Assembly (NCBI GenBank): GCA_022701365.1
Contig: JAKUHH010000216.1
Location: 806,001-870,000, forward strand
Direction of reading: 5' to 3'
Length of the DNA stretch: 64,000 nt
From: Mycocentrospora acerina
Lineage: Eukaryota > Ascomycota > Dothideomycetes > Pleosporales
Each line of letters starts with the position of its first letter. Position 1 is the stretch's first letter. Position numbers and translations under genes: made by a program. A model generated the notes under the pieces. It saw only the letters and a list, made by a program, of their open reading frames with translations, made no database searches and had not been told where the DNA came from. This document shows, in pieces, positions 10,824 to 22,210 of the stretch.

Positions 10824-11995
10824 ATGGGCAACGACGCTGCTGCTGCTGGACCTGGTGTGGGCTTTGAGTTCCCGAGCTTTGAGGTGTCGTGGGTGAAGCG
10901 CGATTTATTGTTGTTTGCGAATACCATTGGGGCTACGTATCCGGATGAGTTGCATTATCTTTATGTAAGTGTGATGGTGTTCTGTTCTGTTCTGTTCTGT
11001 TGGGTTAGGGAGTGTATTGTTGTACTCATCCTTTTATTTTACATCGCACCAAGCTCCAGACTAATAATAACCTCTCTCTCTCTCTTTAGGAACTTCATCC
11101 CGAATTTGCTGCGTTCCCTACTTACCCCATTATCCTCCCGTTCAAGCACACGGATCAGGATGTGATTGACTTTTACGCGCGCAGCAACGCGGAGCCCATT
11201 GAGGGTGTGCCCAAGTTCGACACTAGGGGTGTGCTTGACGGCGAGCGCAAGCTGGAGTTTTTGAAGCCGCTGCCTGTGTCGTCTGAGGGCCGCAAATTTG
11301 AGATCCGCAGTAAGGTGTTGGGCGTGTATGACAAGGGCAAGCCCGGGACGGTTGTCGAGACGGAGCAGAGACTTGTGGATGCCGAGTCTGGGGAGACGTA
11401 CTCGCGGGCTGTTGGGAGTGGGTTTTATGTTGGGCAGGGAGGATGGGGAGGTCCCAAGGGTGAGTTTTCTCCTTCGATTTTGTTGTCTTCTTATTGTTTT
11501 GATTCACGCTGGGAATGGAATTATCGCTAACGGTTTTATTCTGCTACAGGCCCCAAGGTCCCCAACTACCCGCCTCCGTCCCGCGCCCCAGACGCAACAC
11601 GCGTTGTGCAGACGACCATGGAAACCGCACACTTGTACCGCCTCAATGGCGACTACAACCCCCTTCACGCTGACCCGGAGCCCGGCAAGAAGATGGGCTT
11701 CGGCGGACCCATTATCCACGGCTTGTTCTCGTGGAACTCGGCTGCGCATGCTATCCTGCAGGCGTTTGGTGCCAGCAAGCCCGAGAACATCAAGGAGTTC
11801 CAGGCTCGTTTTGCCGCGCCAGTCAAGCCTGCGGACAAGCTCATCTTTGAGATGTGGAGGATGGGCAAGGAGGGCGTGAGCGTGGGTGACTTTGAGGAGA
11901 TTAGGTTCATCGTTAGGGTGGAGGGAGGCAAGACGGTGTTGACAAATGGAAAGGCGTTGGTGAGGGTCGAGGGACAGATCAAGGCCAAGTTGTAG
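10824..11995 (+). CDS. MaoC-like enoyl-CoA hydratase 2, peroxisomal
   Basis: Three exons, 10824-10964, 11090-11459 and 11550-11995, giving 318 residues. This is a double-hotdog protein like the hydratase-2 module of fungal multifunctional enzyme 2, but standing alone. The signature YRLNGDYNPLHADPE at residues 200-214 contains the catalytic Asp205/His210 pair. The N-terminal half (ATYPDELHYLYELHPEFAAF) is the degenerate substrate-binding hotdog. The protein ends in AKL, a recognised type-1 peroxisomal targeting tripeptide. Expected reaction: hydration of trans-2-enoyl-CoA to (R)-3-hydroxyacyl-CoA in peroxisomal beta-oxidation or a specialised acyl-CoA pathway. No dehydrogenase or acyltransferase gene lies nearby, so a clustered pathway is not indicated. 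Introns are 125 and 90 bp, and both end with a clean CAG or TAG. Confidence 0.9.
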
Positions 11996-12759
11996 GTGGT
12001 GTGTGTGTGTGGCCTGGTCTGAAAAATAGCTCATAACTGGCGTTTTGCTTGTAGTCCAAAGGATAAATTGTTGCCCCCGACGGGAACGTCGAAGCTATTG
12101 ATTTTTAAACTCCATGAATAATTGAGGAATAATTTGTATTTGACTGCATGCTGTTCTTCTCATTGAGAGGAAGTGCAAGACTCTCATGCCATTTGTGCAG
12201 CATTTACAATCATCGTCCTGCAACTAGGACGTCAACCTGCCGTCATCCCCAATGTAGTCTTGCAGACTAGTGCAGTTAGATCCTCCGTCGCAAGATCCGA
12301 CATTCCATCTCATCTTATCAGATGGAGGCGCAGAGGTGCGACTCACGTGCGCGCGCGGTCTTGGACCCCCCCCTCCCCACTACAATCGCACGGTTGCTAC
12401 AGTGCACGCAACATGTTGATTACTCCCCCGAGGCAAGTTCAAGCAGGAGGGTAGAAACTCAAGAGTGATGATGGCCCCTCGGAGTGACATGCTGGGAAAC
12501 GGCTCGGGGTCATGAGTGTTTCGACTGGGTGGTGGATGAAACATGGAGGCGGCGATGGGCACGGAGTTGTAGACTTTGAGCTGGCTGCGCTGCGGCTTCA
12601 TCTTCGTCCTCAGGCTTTTTCTTACCTGTGCCACTAATTTCTGTTTTGTACTTCTTGGGAATTGTAGGAGAATATAACGAGCGCGACACAACACGACGCG
12701 ATACGACACTACGTCTCTCGGTCGCGAATCGCAACACCCAGTCGCGGAAACTGGCCAGT

Positions 12760-12760
<1 letters not shown>

Positions 12761-12793
<33 letters not shown>
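12761..12793. repeat. 33-base poly-C tract
   Basis: An uninterrupted run of 33 C, followed by AAACCCC and then unknown bases. Its true length may differ because it abuts a gap. Confidence 0.9.
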
Positions 12794-12795
<2 letters not shown>

Positions 12796-12800
12796 ACCCC

Positions 12801-12979
12801 NNNNNNNNNNNNNNNNNNNNNNNNNNNNNNNNNNNNNNNNNNNNNNNNNNNNNNNNNNNNNNNNNNNNNNNNNNNNNNNNNNNNNNNNNNNNNNNNNNNN
12901 NNNNNNNNNNNNNNNNNNNNNNNNNNNNNNNNNNNNNNNNNNNNNNNNNNNNNNNNNNNNNNNNNNNNNNNNNNNNNNN
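12801..12979. other. Assembly gap, 179 unknown bases
   Basis: A run of 179 N. Sequence on both sides is poly-C (33 C to the left, 17 C to the right), so the gap most likely marks a homopolymer-rich stretch that sequencing could not cross. Frames called through it on either strand are artefacts. Confidence 0.99.
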
Positions 12980-12996
12980 CCCCCCCCCCCCCCCCC
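12980..12996. repeat. 17-base poly-C tract
   Basis: A run of 17 C directly after the gap and about 46 bp before the start codon of the glutaminyl cyclase gene. Confidence 0.9.
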
Positions 12997-13042
12997 AAGA
13001 TCGTCTCCCAGAAAACGCGTACCAGCGATATCTCACCACAAG

Positions 13043-14280
13043 ATGGTCTTCCGCCTCCCCTCTTACCCATTTCTCTTCGCATACGCCATCCTCCTGACCT
13101 CCCACCTCCACCACCACCACGTCACAGCATACAAACCCCTCCCGGACAGCTTCCTGCGGGCCATCCCCTCCCCAGGCACCGCGCTCGACCCCGAAACCGG
13201 CCCCCTCCTCGCTCCCATCCTCACCCCGCGCGTGCCCGGCACCCCCGGCCAAACCACCGTCCAACACCACTTTGTCGACTTCTTCCAGCGCGAACTCCCC
13301 CGATGGAGCATCGAATGGCAGAACAGCACATCCGTGACACCCACCTCGCGCGACACTGCCCTCCCCTTTGCGAACCTCATATTCAAGCGCGAGCCCCCGT
13401 GGGTAAAGCCCGGGCAGGCGAATCTGCTCACCCTGGTGGCGCACTACGATTCAAAGGCTGTGCCCGAGGGGTTTGTCGGCGCGACGGATAGCGCGGCGCC
13501 GTGTGCGATGCTCATGTATGTTGCCAGGGTGGTGGATGGGTATGTGAGCCGGATGCATGATGAGATGCAGGACTTGGGGGAGGGGGGAACAGTGGAGATG
13601 GATATGGGGGTTCAGATTTTGCTTCTGGATGGGGAGGAGGCGTTTGAGCGGTGGACGGATGAGGATAGCTTGTATGGGAGCAGGTACGTGTGTGGTGGTG
13701 CAAGTTGGGGCGACTTGAAGCTTGTGTAATGTGATGTGGTGTGGTGTGATTAGATTATTGGCTTGTTTGTGTGTGTGTACTGACGAGACACAGGGCGTTG
13801 GCACAACAGTGGTCCGAGTCTTACAACCCGCCTGCAGAGAGGTTCTACAAGTACCGCACGCCGCTCAGTCAGATATCCATGTTTGTCCTACTTGACCTGC
13901 TTGGCTCAGGCACCCCCTCTGTGCCGTCGTACTTCCCGACCACACACTGGGCGTACAAACATCTCTCTACTATCGAGTCTCGCATGCGAAGTCTGCAGCT
14001 GCTCGAGTCGAAGCCCCCGTCACCGTTCTTGCCTGACGTCAACATGACAATGGCACGCAGTACTGTATCAGATGACCATCTCCCGTTTATAAGTAGAGGC
14101 GTCGAAGTGCTGCATCTCATCCCGCATCCATTTCCAGACGTGTGGCACACCATGGACGATGATGGAGCACACCTAGACCTGGAAACAGTGAGGGACTGGG
14201 GGAAGATCATGGCAGCCTTCACGCTCGAGTGGCTGGACATGAGCGAGGTGTGGGACGAGCCCTCTGAGACGGAAACATGA
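13043..14280 (+). CDS. Secreted glutaminyl-peptide cyclotransferase (M28-like)
   Basis: Two exons, 13043-13683 and 13794-14280, giving 375 residues. The N-terminus is a signal peptide or anchor (VFRLPSYPFLFAYAILLTSH). The fold is the zinc-dependent M28 type. Candidate metal ligands are Asp149 in ATDSAAPCAM, Glu198/Glu199 in LLLDGEEAF and His332 in FPDVWHTMDDD, the three positions that hold the single zinc in animal glutaminyl cyclase. WHT-x-DDD near the C-terminus is diagnostic for this family rather than for M28 aminopeptidases. Known reaction: conversion of N-terminal glutamine to pyroglutamate on secretory proteins, which protects them from aminopeptidases. The 110 bp intron has a GTACGT donor and restores the frame across GSR|ALAQQW. 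The immediate promoter is the poly-C tract and gap. Confidence 0.93.
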
Positions 14281-15381
14281 ACGGTAATCAAATCAAACCT
14301 GGGAGGATCAAGCATTGAAAAAACATCACCACTTGACATGAATTGAACCGAGGTGTACAGGTGCAATGTCCCATGAGCTTCCCTTCTTGGAAAGTATTCC
14401 ACCAGTAGCAAATGCTATCAAGTCGTTTACTGCTTGCCTGACGGTCTGGCCGTTTAGGCAACAGCCAAGATGCTGCAGTCATGCAAAAACAAGCATTTTT
14501 GACAGTTTGTGGACAAAATCCTTCTGATGCGGTACGAAGGGGGAGAGGGGAGCGCAAACCACCCAGTGGAAGATGGTCTACTACCCACGATGGGTAGAAC
14601 AACACTCTGCAAATCAACGTGCACAAGCACCATGGCCCGCCTACTCACTCCCATTCGCGGAGCGACAGGCAAAGCGCAGCAGGACAGCGCGCACCCGCGA
14701 CAAGGCCAATAATCGCGCAGATTAATACGCGACGCAAATGCTCCTTTTCGTTGAGCATAAGGGGCGCGAAGAGTCTTGGCTCATGAATCCGCGTCTTGGC
14801 CTTGCTAGACGTACATATCCCTATTTTAGAAAATCAAACATCCTCGTCAACCCCCGAGCAACGGAAATCTTCACTGCAGCACCCATACGCAGACGCATTG
14901 GCCAGCTGCAGTGGGCGCGATGACATGCTCGGGCACTGGCAGTGTTTCAGACCCGCCCTCTGGAATTTTTTTCTTACCACACAGGAATGCTGTGTTGGGA
15001 GTGACAAGGTTGGGCTAAGCCATGGGGGCTGGCGGCTTACGTTCGGTGCTCTAGCTGTGTGTAGGCTAGCCTGGGCCTTAATCGTGAGATTGCCTATCAC
15101 AACATGCCCTGCGCACCGGCCAAAGTGGAAGGCGGCGGGAAAGGAGGCAAAGTCCGGAGGCAGCGCGTTAAATACGAGTAGGGCTGTGCTTTGTCGATGG
15201 ATTCTCTTTGCCTTGTGCTAGCAAATCTACAGTCGTTCTTCTTCTTCTTCTCTTCGCTCGCTTTCTTTTTTTTCCTTCTGTTGAAGTGCGCGTTTGGCGT
15301 GTGTGTCTGCGTGTCTGTAGACTACCTACCCCCCAAACCTTCCCACATCCAATTCCACACTCCGCCGGAGGATTCGGCGCC
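14281..15381. other. Intergenic, GT8 promoter
   Basis: About 1.1 kb with no recognisable gene. The last 150 bp carry a TTC/T-rich pyrimidine tract at about 15235-15280, a usual feature of filamentous fungal promoters, before the ATG at 15382. Confidence 0.5.
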
Positions 15382-16530
15382 ATGGGTTTTTTCGAGAGGA
15401 AGCGTGTGTTCATCGCCGTGCTGGTATCGGTGCTGGTGACCATCTCGCTGCTCGTGGGAATTCAGACGAATGCCATGGACGTTATCCGCGCACACGCAAG
15501 CCCGTCGGGGAGCAATGAGCACCCGCCTCATGAAGATAAGCCAAAGACGCCCCAGGTGCCAACATACAAGGAGATTTCGGGCGGTGCGCACATCAACGGG
15601 ACGGAGAAGCTCGCCTACGTTACATTTCTCTCGGGCACCGTCGATGCCGGCGACGACCTGGAAAAGGACAATTATTTTGTTGCCGTGCGCATCCTCATCT
15701 GGCAATTGGTGCACAACCCGACCACACGCACAAAGCACGACGTCGTCGTCATGGTCACACCCACTGTTTCGCAGTCCCGGCGCGACCGCCTCGCCAAAGA
15801 CGGCGCCATCATCTACCCCGTCGAGTTCCTGCGCACCGAAAACGACGCCTGGATTCAGCCCGAGCAGCACCGCTGGGACGACGTCATGACCAAGATGCGC
15901 GTCTGGCAAATGACCCAGTACAGCCGCATCGTCATGCTCGACGGCGACACCATGCTCCGCTCCTCTCTCGACGGCGTCTTCGACGACCCCGGCGCCCAAA
16001 TCCTCGCCACAAAAACCCCCCACTCGGTAAACTACACTGCCCTCGCCGGCGAAGCCCCCCTCCCCTCCACCTACCTCCTCGCCTCCCTCACCGAAGTCTG
16101 GGACAGCACACACTCGTTCCCCCCCGGCGAAGGCACCGGCCTCAAGCAAATCGGCTACATGAACGCCGGCTTCTTCCTCCTCGCCCCAAACCTCGACGCC
16201 TACAACTACTACGTCTCCCTGCTCAACATCCCCGGCTCCTTCGACCCCCGCTACCCAGAGCAAAACCTCATGAACCACGCCCACCAATGGTCCGGCCCCA
16301 TGCCCTGGCGCGAAATCTCCTACACCTGGAACATTCGCTGCCCCAGCGAACACGACTTTGACAACGGCCTCGTCAGCATGCACGAGAAGTGGTGGACCCA
16401 GCCCTATATTTACGAGAACAAGAGAGTCAAGGAGTGGTTGTTGACGCGCAGGTACGAAATGAAGGGCTGGTACGATGCCTGGGATGCCAAGAAGGCCGCT
16501 GCCGGGAAAATCGAGACGATTGAGACGTGA
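15382..16530 (+). CDS. Family 8 glycosyltransferase, type II membrane protein
   Basis: Intronless, 382 residues from the ATG at 15382, placed just before the membrane anchor. The start MGFFERKR plus a hydrophobic segment at about residues 8-28 make a signal anchor, as in Golgi glycosyltransferases. The luminal domain shows GT8 (glycogenin-like) features: LAYVTFLSG near the beginning, VVVMVTP, and the metal-binding DGD triad at residues 187-189 in RIVMLDGDTML, then GYMNAGFFLLAPN and the later NHAHQW segment. It probably transfers a sugar in the Golgi lumen; acceptor and donor cannot be told from sequence. The closest concept is the fungal GT8/GNT1-like group. Codon use is strongly C-ending, suggesting good expression. 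The open frame continues upstream of the chosen ATG but without a suitable start or anchor. Confidence 0.88.
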   Translation: MGFFERKRVFIAVLVSVLVTISLLVGIQTNAMDVIRAHASPSGSNEHPPHEDKPKTPQVPTYKEISGGAHINGTEKLAYVTFLSGTVDAGDDLEKDNYFVAVRILIWQLVHNPTTRTKHDVVVMVTPTVSQSRRDRLAKDGAIIYPVEFLRTENDAWIQPEQHRWDDVMTKMRVWQMTQYSRIVMLDGDTMLRSSLDGVFDDPGAQILATKTPHSVNYTALAGEAPLPSTYLLASLTEVWDSTHSFPPGEGTGLKQIGYMNAGFFLLAPNLDAYNYYVSLLNIPGSFDPRYPEQNLMNHAHQWSGPMPWREISYTWNIRCPSEHDFDNGLVSMHEKWWTQPYIYENKRVKEWLLTRRYEMKGWYDAWDAKKAAAGKIETIET

Positions 16531-17780
16531 GTCTTGGATTGAGAGGTGTGTGTGTGTGTTTGAAACTTGCAAGTGTGTGTGGTGTAATGTGTACATATTT
16601 TAAAATCTACCTGGGGATACATATACAAGGAGTTTAGAGCGGAGTATAACGGGTTGGTTTACTGCTTGGTTAGTCGGTTGGTTGGTTGGTTGGTTGGTTG
16701 GTTGGTTTGGCCGCTTTTTTTCCGTTGGCAAAGCGACGAAAGGAAAGGAAAGGGTTGTAAATGTCGCTATGTTGTTGTAAATGGTTGTGAATAGATACCC
16801 TGATGCGCTGAGCATTGTGTTGCATCTTGTCCAATATTTTTTTAATGTTTTTCTGAAATGTGAAAAATACATGTCTGTAAGTATCTCCAAGTAGACTTGT
16901 TTGTGAGTGTTTTATCGTTTGGATTGCTACTTTTTCATGTATAAAGCTAGTGCGGCTGCGAGGTAAGTAAATGAGCATCAGTGGAGGGAGAGTACTAAAT
17001 TACTACAGCAAAAGAAACGTGTTGCCCATACATCAAAACACTCGGTATACTCATCCCAAACATCAACGTCACGTTTACAATTCAAAAAATACAACAACAA
17101 CAAGACCACATTCATGATACAAACGACGATGGATTTCTACTACCACATCTCATCTCCTCTCATCTTCTCTCATCTTATCTAATCCCAAGCAATCACCAAC
17201 CACCCCATATCCAAAATACCCCCCCAACATAATCACAACCCCCCCGCCCTCCTTTCCCATCTTTCCAACCAAACGACAGCAAAACAAGATCGGCGATGCA
17301 CAAAACTAGCACCAGAGTACCTCCGTAGAGCCTACTCTCAACTCTCTTAATCCAGAAATAGATAAAAAGAACCACAAAAAAACTTTAGATAGGAAGAGGG
17401 GGAAAAATAATGCCCCAAGAGCAGAAACATGGCAGGAAAACAAGACTGGTCGGCTGAGGTTGATGACGATGATGACAAAGTGCGCAAGAAAACGACAGAA
17501 TGGACGACTCATAAGTCCGGAAAAACACAAGGAAACGCCATGGACGCGTAATATAGAGAAAAAAAGAAGAAGAAGAAGAAGAAGAAGACACCATACATGG
17601 AGAGAGGAAGGGAGGGAGCTTACGTAGACAAAACGGAAAAAGAAAACACCTTAATTTTCCTTCCTGCAGAGTTCCCAGTCCCAATCCCCAAATACACACA
17701 TGCACACACATACATCTACATATACATGTGTGTGGGCGGATACGCTAGAATAATCGCTCAATCGCAACAAATTAAAAGAT
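16531..17780. other. Convergent intergenic region
   Basis: 1.25 kb between two genes that face each other. It is AT-rich with simple repeats: GT run at 16546-16560, a GGTT tetranucleotide run (listed separately) and a GAA run at about 17567-17588. No gene seen. Confidence 0.55.
16676..16708. repeat. GGTT tetranucleotide microsatellite
   Basis: About eight tandem GGTT units in the shared 3' region between the GT8 gene and the gene at 17781-20198. Confidence 0.9.
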
Positions 17781-20198
17781 TCACTTGAACATCCACTGAC
17801 AATGACACGCATTGCTCGGGTCATGGCGTTTCTCAATCGGCGGACCCACGTCTCGCTTGCCCTTTGATGTGCTTGTCGCCGCGGCTTGTTGAGAAGCATA
17901 GTATCCCTGGTAGGTCGGATATTGTTCTTGAAGCGGTATCCTAGTAGGCCCATTCTTTCCATTTGAAGCCGGTGCTATCATACCATTGTTGAGTAGGACC
18001 ATCTTCTGACAATACGGTTGTGGCGAGTTGGGAGTGCGGCGCTCTTCTATCTTGACGATACGTGGGTATGCAGGGACGCGCGAACTAGACAATACGTCCG
18101 AGGCCACTTCCCGACGGACTGCAGGCGTAGTCGCCGGGGTGCTTTCGGCGGGTGTGCTGGCACTTCCTTTTGTAGTGGGTGATGGTACGGCTGTCGGCGT
18201 TGAATACGCTGCGCCAGAATTGAGAATTGGACTTGACGAGGCGGTGGGTGATCCGGAAGAGGGAAAGGTTGTAATTGACGCGGCAGTCGAATTATTCTCG
18301 GCATATATGTAGCCTTCGATATACGTGGCGTTCCAGAAGCAGTACCATGGTTCGTCGCCTGGCTGCAATTGGAACGGTTGGCGAAATAAGAGGTTGTCTT
18401 GACGCTCCCTGAGTGAGGAGCTAGCAATAAGCTCCTCTGGTCTTAGAATCACAATCTTGTCGTATTGAGCCGAAAAATGGAACGCTGGGCCATAGTCCTT
18501 GTAATCCAGATCAGAAACAAGCTGCATTTGTTGCAGAATCAGTTCAGGTGGTTGAAGACCATACTGAATAGTTCCTTTAGGTAACGAGGCACCAACGTTA
18601 ATAGAGACTCTCTGCTGTGGGCGTCCGTCAGAGTTGACCGCCGTATCATTGATGGTAATGACCAGTGGTGCAAATGTCATCTTACACGACCACGCTGAAA
18701 ATTGATTCGCTTGTGTCAAGCAGCCAGGGGTGTTTTCTTGTGGTAAACCTAGAGGCAATGAAAATGCACCAGTAGGTAGTGGGGCCATGTTGGCAGGAGT
18801 TGAAATGGGTGTGGCGTCGAAGAGGTAACCACCAGAGCCTGTGGTTACTGGCATTCTATTGATCGTTAGTGAAAACCTCTCAAGCTCCGTCGCGGCAACT
18901 TACGGCGGGTCGCGATGCTTGCCGGTATCTTTGTTCTTGTCGAAGTCTTTCCCATTCTTCTTCGCAACAAGAACCCCTAGCAATACTCCAATCACAATAG
19001 CAAGAGCCACTACTAAGACCGCTACTAATACAGCTACCCCCAAAGGCACTCTGCCCCACAGTCTCTTCTTACGCCAACTGCCTTTCTGCTGAGCTAGCTC
19101 CGACTTTTCCGTTATGGAACCTTCTTCTTTTGCAAGTAGCGAAGCCGAAGCCGAGTCGGATGGTTCCGCCGGAATGGTGCTGGCAGACAATGATAATGTG
19201 GATGCCAGATTTCCCGTCTGAGTTTCTGGGCGTTGAGGAGGAAGACGGGCAGGCGTTACAAGGGGTAACAAAGGTGTTGAGACTAATGTATGGGTTGAGA
19301 AAGATGAGGAACTTAGAGGTGATACTGGCGATACAGGAGACGCCGGGGCCAAGAAAGGGTCTTCCAGATCCATGACTGGAGAAGGAGCAGGTACGACACG
19401 TGACATACTCGCTTGTGCTGCTAGAGATGCTTTGGTCGGCCCCTCTTCTGGATATTTGGAGTATGGTGGCAGTTGTTCTGTGTGCCCGTCGGGCCCGATT
19501 ATGTCTTGCTCCTCTCCGTCGGGTCCTAGTACTCTTTGGTAGCCATTATTAAGACCTGGAAATCCCATGGGAATGGCAGTCTGTATTGGAGGTACTACCG
19601 GTCGCATCGGCTCTTCTCGAAATTCCTCGCTCAGACCGCTTTGTGAGTACATGGCGTATGGATGCGTGGGTCGTTGTAAAGACATGGACCGCTGTGGCTG
19701 GCGCTCTGTGGAGGTGGTCGCTACGCTGGATGGTCGCGCCATGGTGTTTTGTGGATACATGCCATATGGATGGCTTGGACCTGTCTCAAAGGGATTTTCG
19801 CCCATGCTCGTGGTCGCAAAAGAGGCGGTGGAGCTGACCGAGTCTCTGTGACCCAATGGCGATTGGGCACTGGACAGGCGGTTTTGCGCGGGCGGTGGGC
19901 CTCCGTCTTGAACAATCGGGTCGCGCACTTTAGCGGTGCTGTTGCGCGTCGCAGTTCTGCGCAGGTCGTTCATGGGTGCTTTTGACGTCGAGGTATGGCG
20001 TTGCAGCGGTTCGCTCCGGTCGTGATCCCTCGCTTCGCCGCTCCAGCCCCCGCTCGCGTTGGCAGGTCGGAAGCCGTCCGACACGGAGGGCATGAAGTCA
20101 TCTTCGTCCACATCGATCTCATAGTCGTCGTCAAAGATGTTGGCATTGTTGGGCTGCTGCGAAGGCTGGTCGTCGTCGTTGCTGTTGCGTCGTTCCAT
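17781..20198 (-). CDS. Single-pass membrane protein, disordered N-half, unknown ectodomain
   Basis: Two exons, 20198-18904 and 18855-17781, joined by a 48 bp intron with donor GTAAGT and a CTAAC branch site, giving 789 residues. The first 380 residues are acidic then Ser/Pro/Gln-rich and look disordered (DDDYEIDVDEDDFMPSVSDG near the start, and PYGMYPQ and PYAMYSQ repeats). One very hydrophobic segment lies at about 384-411 (VPLGVAVLVAVLVVALAIVI), followed by Lys/Asp-rich residues. The rest looks like an ordered extracellular or luminal domain with few cysteines and a Ser/Thr/Pro-rich stretch near 600-680. The likely topology is cytoplasmic N-terminus and outside C-terminus, since no signal peptide is seen. 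This layout recalls a Pezizomycotina-restricted family of unknown function that I believe is catalogued as DUF7820; that name is from memory and not verified. Read as two separate ORFs it would be misannotated. Confidence 0.82.
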
Positions 20199-22210
20199 CG
20201 CGCCGATCGGTCCCGAGGTGCCCCCAAGGCCCTATGCCCCCTTCCAAGCCTCCAGACGGCGTCGCAAGAACCTGCCCTTCCAGATGCGTTGATATAGGGC
20301 GTGTGCGAGGGCGTTGAGTGGCGTGCGTGGGTAGCGAATGTGGTGGTGTGGCGTGTAGGGAGTCGTGATGGTGCTTGTCGAGTGTGGAGGAGAAGAGGCA
20401 GGATCCACGCACGGCAAGTTCCTCGCTAGTTCCAACACCAGTACTGTTTCATGAAAGTCTCCACCACCCCAACCACAGCTTTTCACAGATGGCCCGAATC
20501 AGCCATCTGTCGTCACACTTGCTTGCATGGCAGACGCTCCTGTGTGATCTGATTTGCCAATTTAGTCGCTGTGCGCAGCTTTCTAGTCACCAAAACATAC
20601 CTCTGCAGCCCGGATAAATGCCTATCACCTGGTTGCGCATGACCTCATCTCAAACACTCTCCCCCAAACACCTGCGAGGCCAGCAAACTTGTGCAGATAC
20701 CAAGGGAGGTTGCCCTCCACGTTGCGGAAAGTAGACGGTCAACATGCCATGTTCATTTCATTGCACACTTTCTTAGGCCACAGTGAAACGCCTGTAATGG
20801 TGACTCAGCTCCATCGTTGTCTGCTCGGCAACGACAGGCCCAACCAAGTTCACTTGTCACACGTGGCATTGAGCTGATTTGTGCAAACACTGCTCACGGC
20901 CGCTTAGTTTGGTTTGTAAACCTACTCGACTCCAGAATCACGTGTAATGGATGGCGCAGCGCGAACACCTCCCTACGCCCTTATCTTGCACGTGGATAAG
21001 AAAAGAACTCGATGACACCAACACTGTCAATAAGGAAGACATGACTCGTTCCAAAGTAAGGGGAGCCCTTGGGTAGCCATCATCTGTTTGCATTATTCTC
21101 GTCTACGGCCTGGATGTGTCATGCCATGTCGACCTGAATTACTGAGGTTGGCTGGTTTTGTTGTTACTGGGAAGCGTCTACGGTGTGCCGCGCATGCTTA
21201 GAGGCTGTGTCCCCGTACCTCCTTGCATGTGTGCACTGGAAGTGCTGTGGCAAGCATGTTCGACTCTTACTTCATACATCAGGCCTATAGCTAAATGTAG
21301 ATGTGTTCGTCAGTAGGAAGGGGCTGTGAAGACCCACACGAAGTATTGTTCCAAGTGCTAGGTAACAACATGTGTCATCGCGACGTTGCGGACCTGAGAG
21401 ATGTTCTTGACGTCCATGGGGCATCCAACGCAAATTGTTGGTAGGATTGGCTTTTTGTCGAATTTCTGCGTGTTTGAATTTCGCTGGCGATGTCTCAAGT
21501 TTTCAGAACTGCAGAGCTCATGCCTATGTCTATATTCTCAAAATGCTGCCATACATAAAGTTCTGCCGCCAAACCCGTTAAGGTCGCTAGACATATTGAG
21601 GGCTAATTACTTCATTCACTTCCAAGTATGGGTGTTCCTGGCTTAGTCTGCTTGCGGTATGGCTGTGAAAACACCCTGCAGGCCAAGGCCGTGTGCGATA
21701 GGCGGGTCAACCTAGTTCGCGAACATGTTGTTGCAGACGGCGTGGAACGGCGTGGTACTCCGATGGCGGTCGTCAGAAAATTCGCAGTAACCACTGCGAT
21801 GTCGTGTGAGAGCGAAACATCGGCGCAGCAAGTGAAGCCAGACTGTATTCGGGAAGCAAGAGCCCCGCAGTAGTCTCGTGTCGCGCGCGTACAGACCCTG
21901 AACAAGAGTCCAGCCGTTGACGCAACAACCGTTCCAGGTGAGCGAGAGATGGCGTGGTTGAGACCTGGATGCCATTCCAGGGTACACAAAAGTAGTTAAA
22001 CTTCTTATCGACTTTAAGGCACAATTCGCCAGCATTGCCGCATAGCGATCGCCCGCTATTGACCGCACTTTGCGTCTGTCGCGTTCTGCTCCTCTCTAGT
22101 CTGTATTTAAACAGCGGTGAAGACGCCTCTCTCGTGCTATAATCTTGCCAACAAACCCTTCCTCCAACCCCTCTCACTTACACCCAAATACCACCCACAC
22201 CACCACAACC
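20199..22210. other. Two-kilobase gene-poor region, ERG13 promoter
   Basis: No frame here shows a recognisable domain, and the longest ones overlap each other on opposite strands around 21610-22180. The right end has a CA-rich leader (22150-22210, ACCACC units) right before the HMG-CoA synthase start. It could hold long leaders for the two divergent genes or an unrecognised noncoding RNA. Confidence 0.5.

Larger units (their letters stand above)
11996..13042. other. Intergenic with poly-C tracts and assembly gap
   Basis: Between the hydratase and the glutaminyl cyclase. It contains a GT run just after the hydratase stop, no recognisable gene, and an assembly gap bounded by long C homopolymers just upstream of the cyclase start. 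Confidence 0.6.

Noticed and set aside
12380..13491. Long open frames on both strands across the gap
   Set aside because: They read through the 179 N and poly-C tracts; unknown bases cannot support coding. Only the frame from 13043 has a real family.
15322..16596. 424-codon frame on the minus strand opposite the GT8 gene
   Set aside because: A shadow frame caused by GC-rich third positions of the GT8 coding strand; Gly/Val/Glu-rich composition and no domain.
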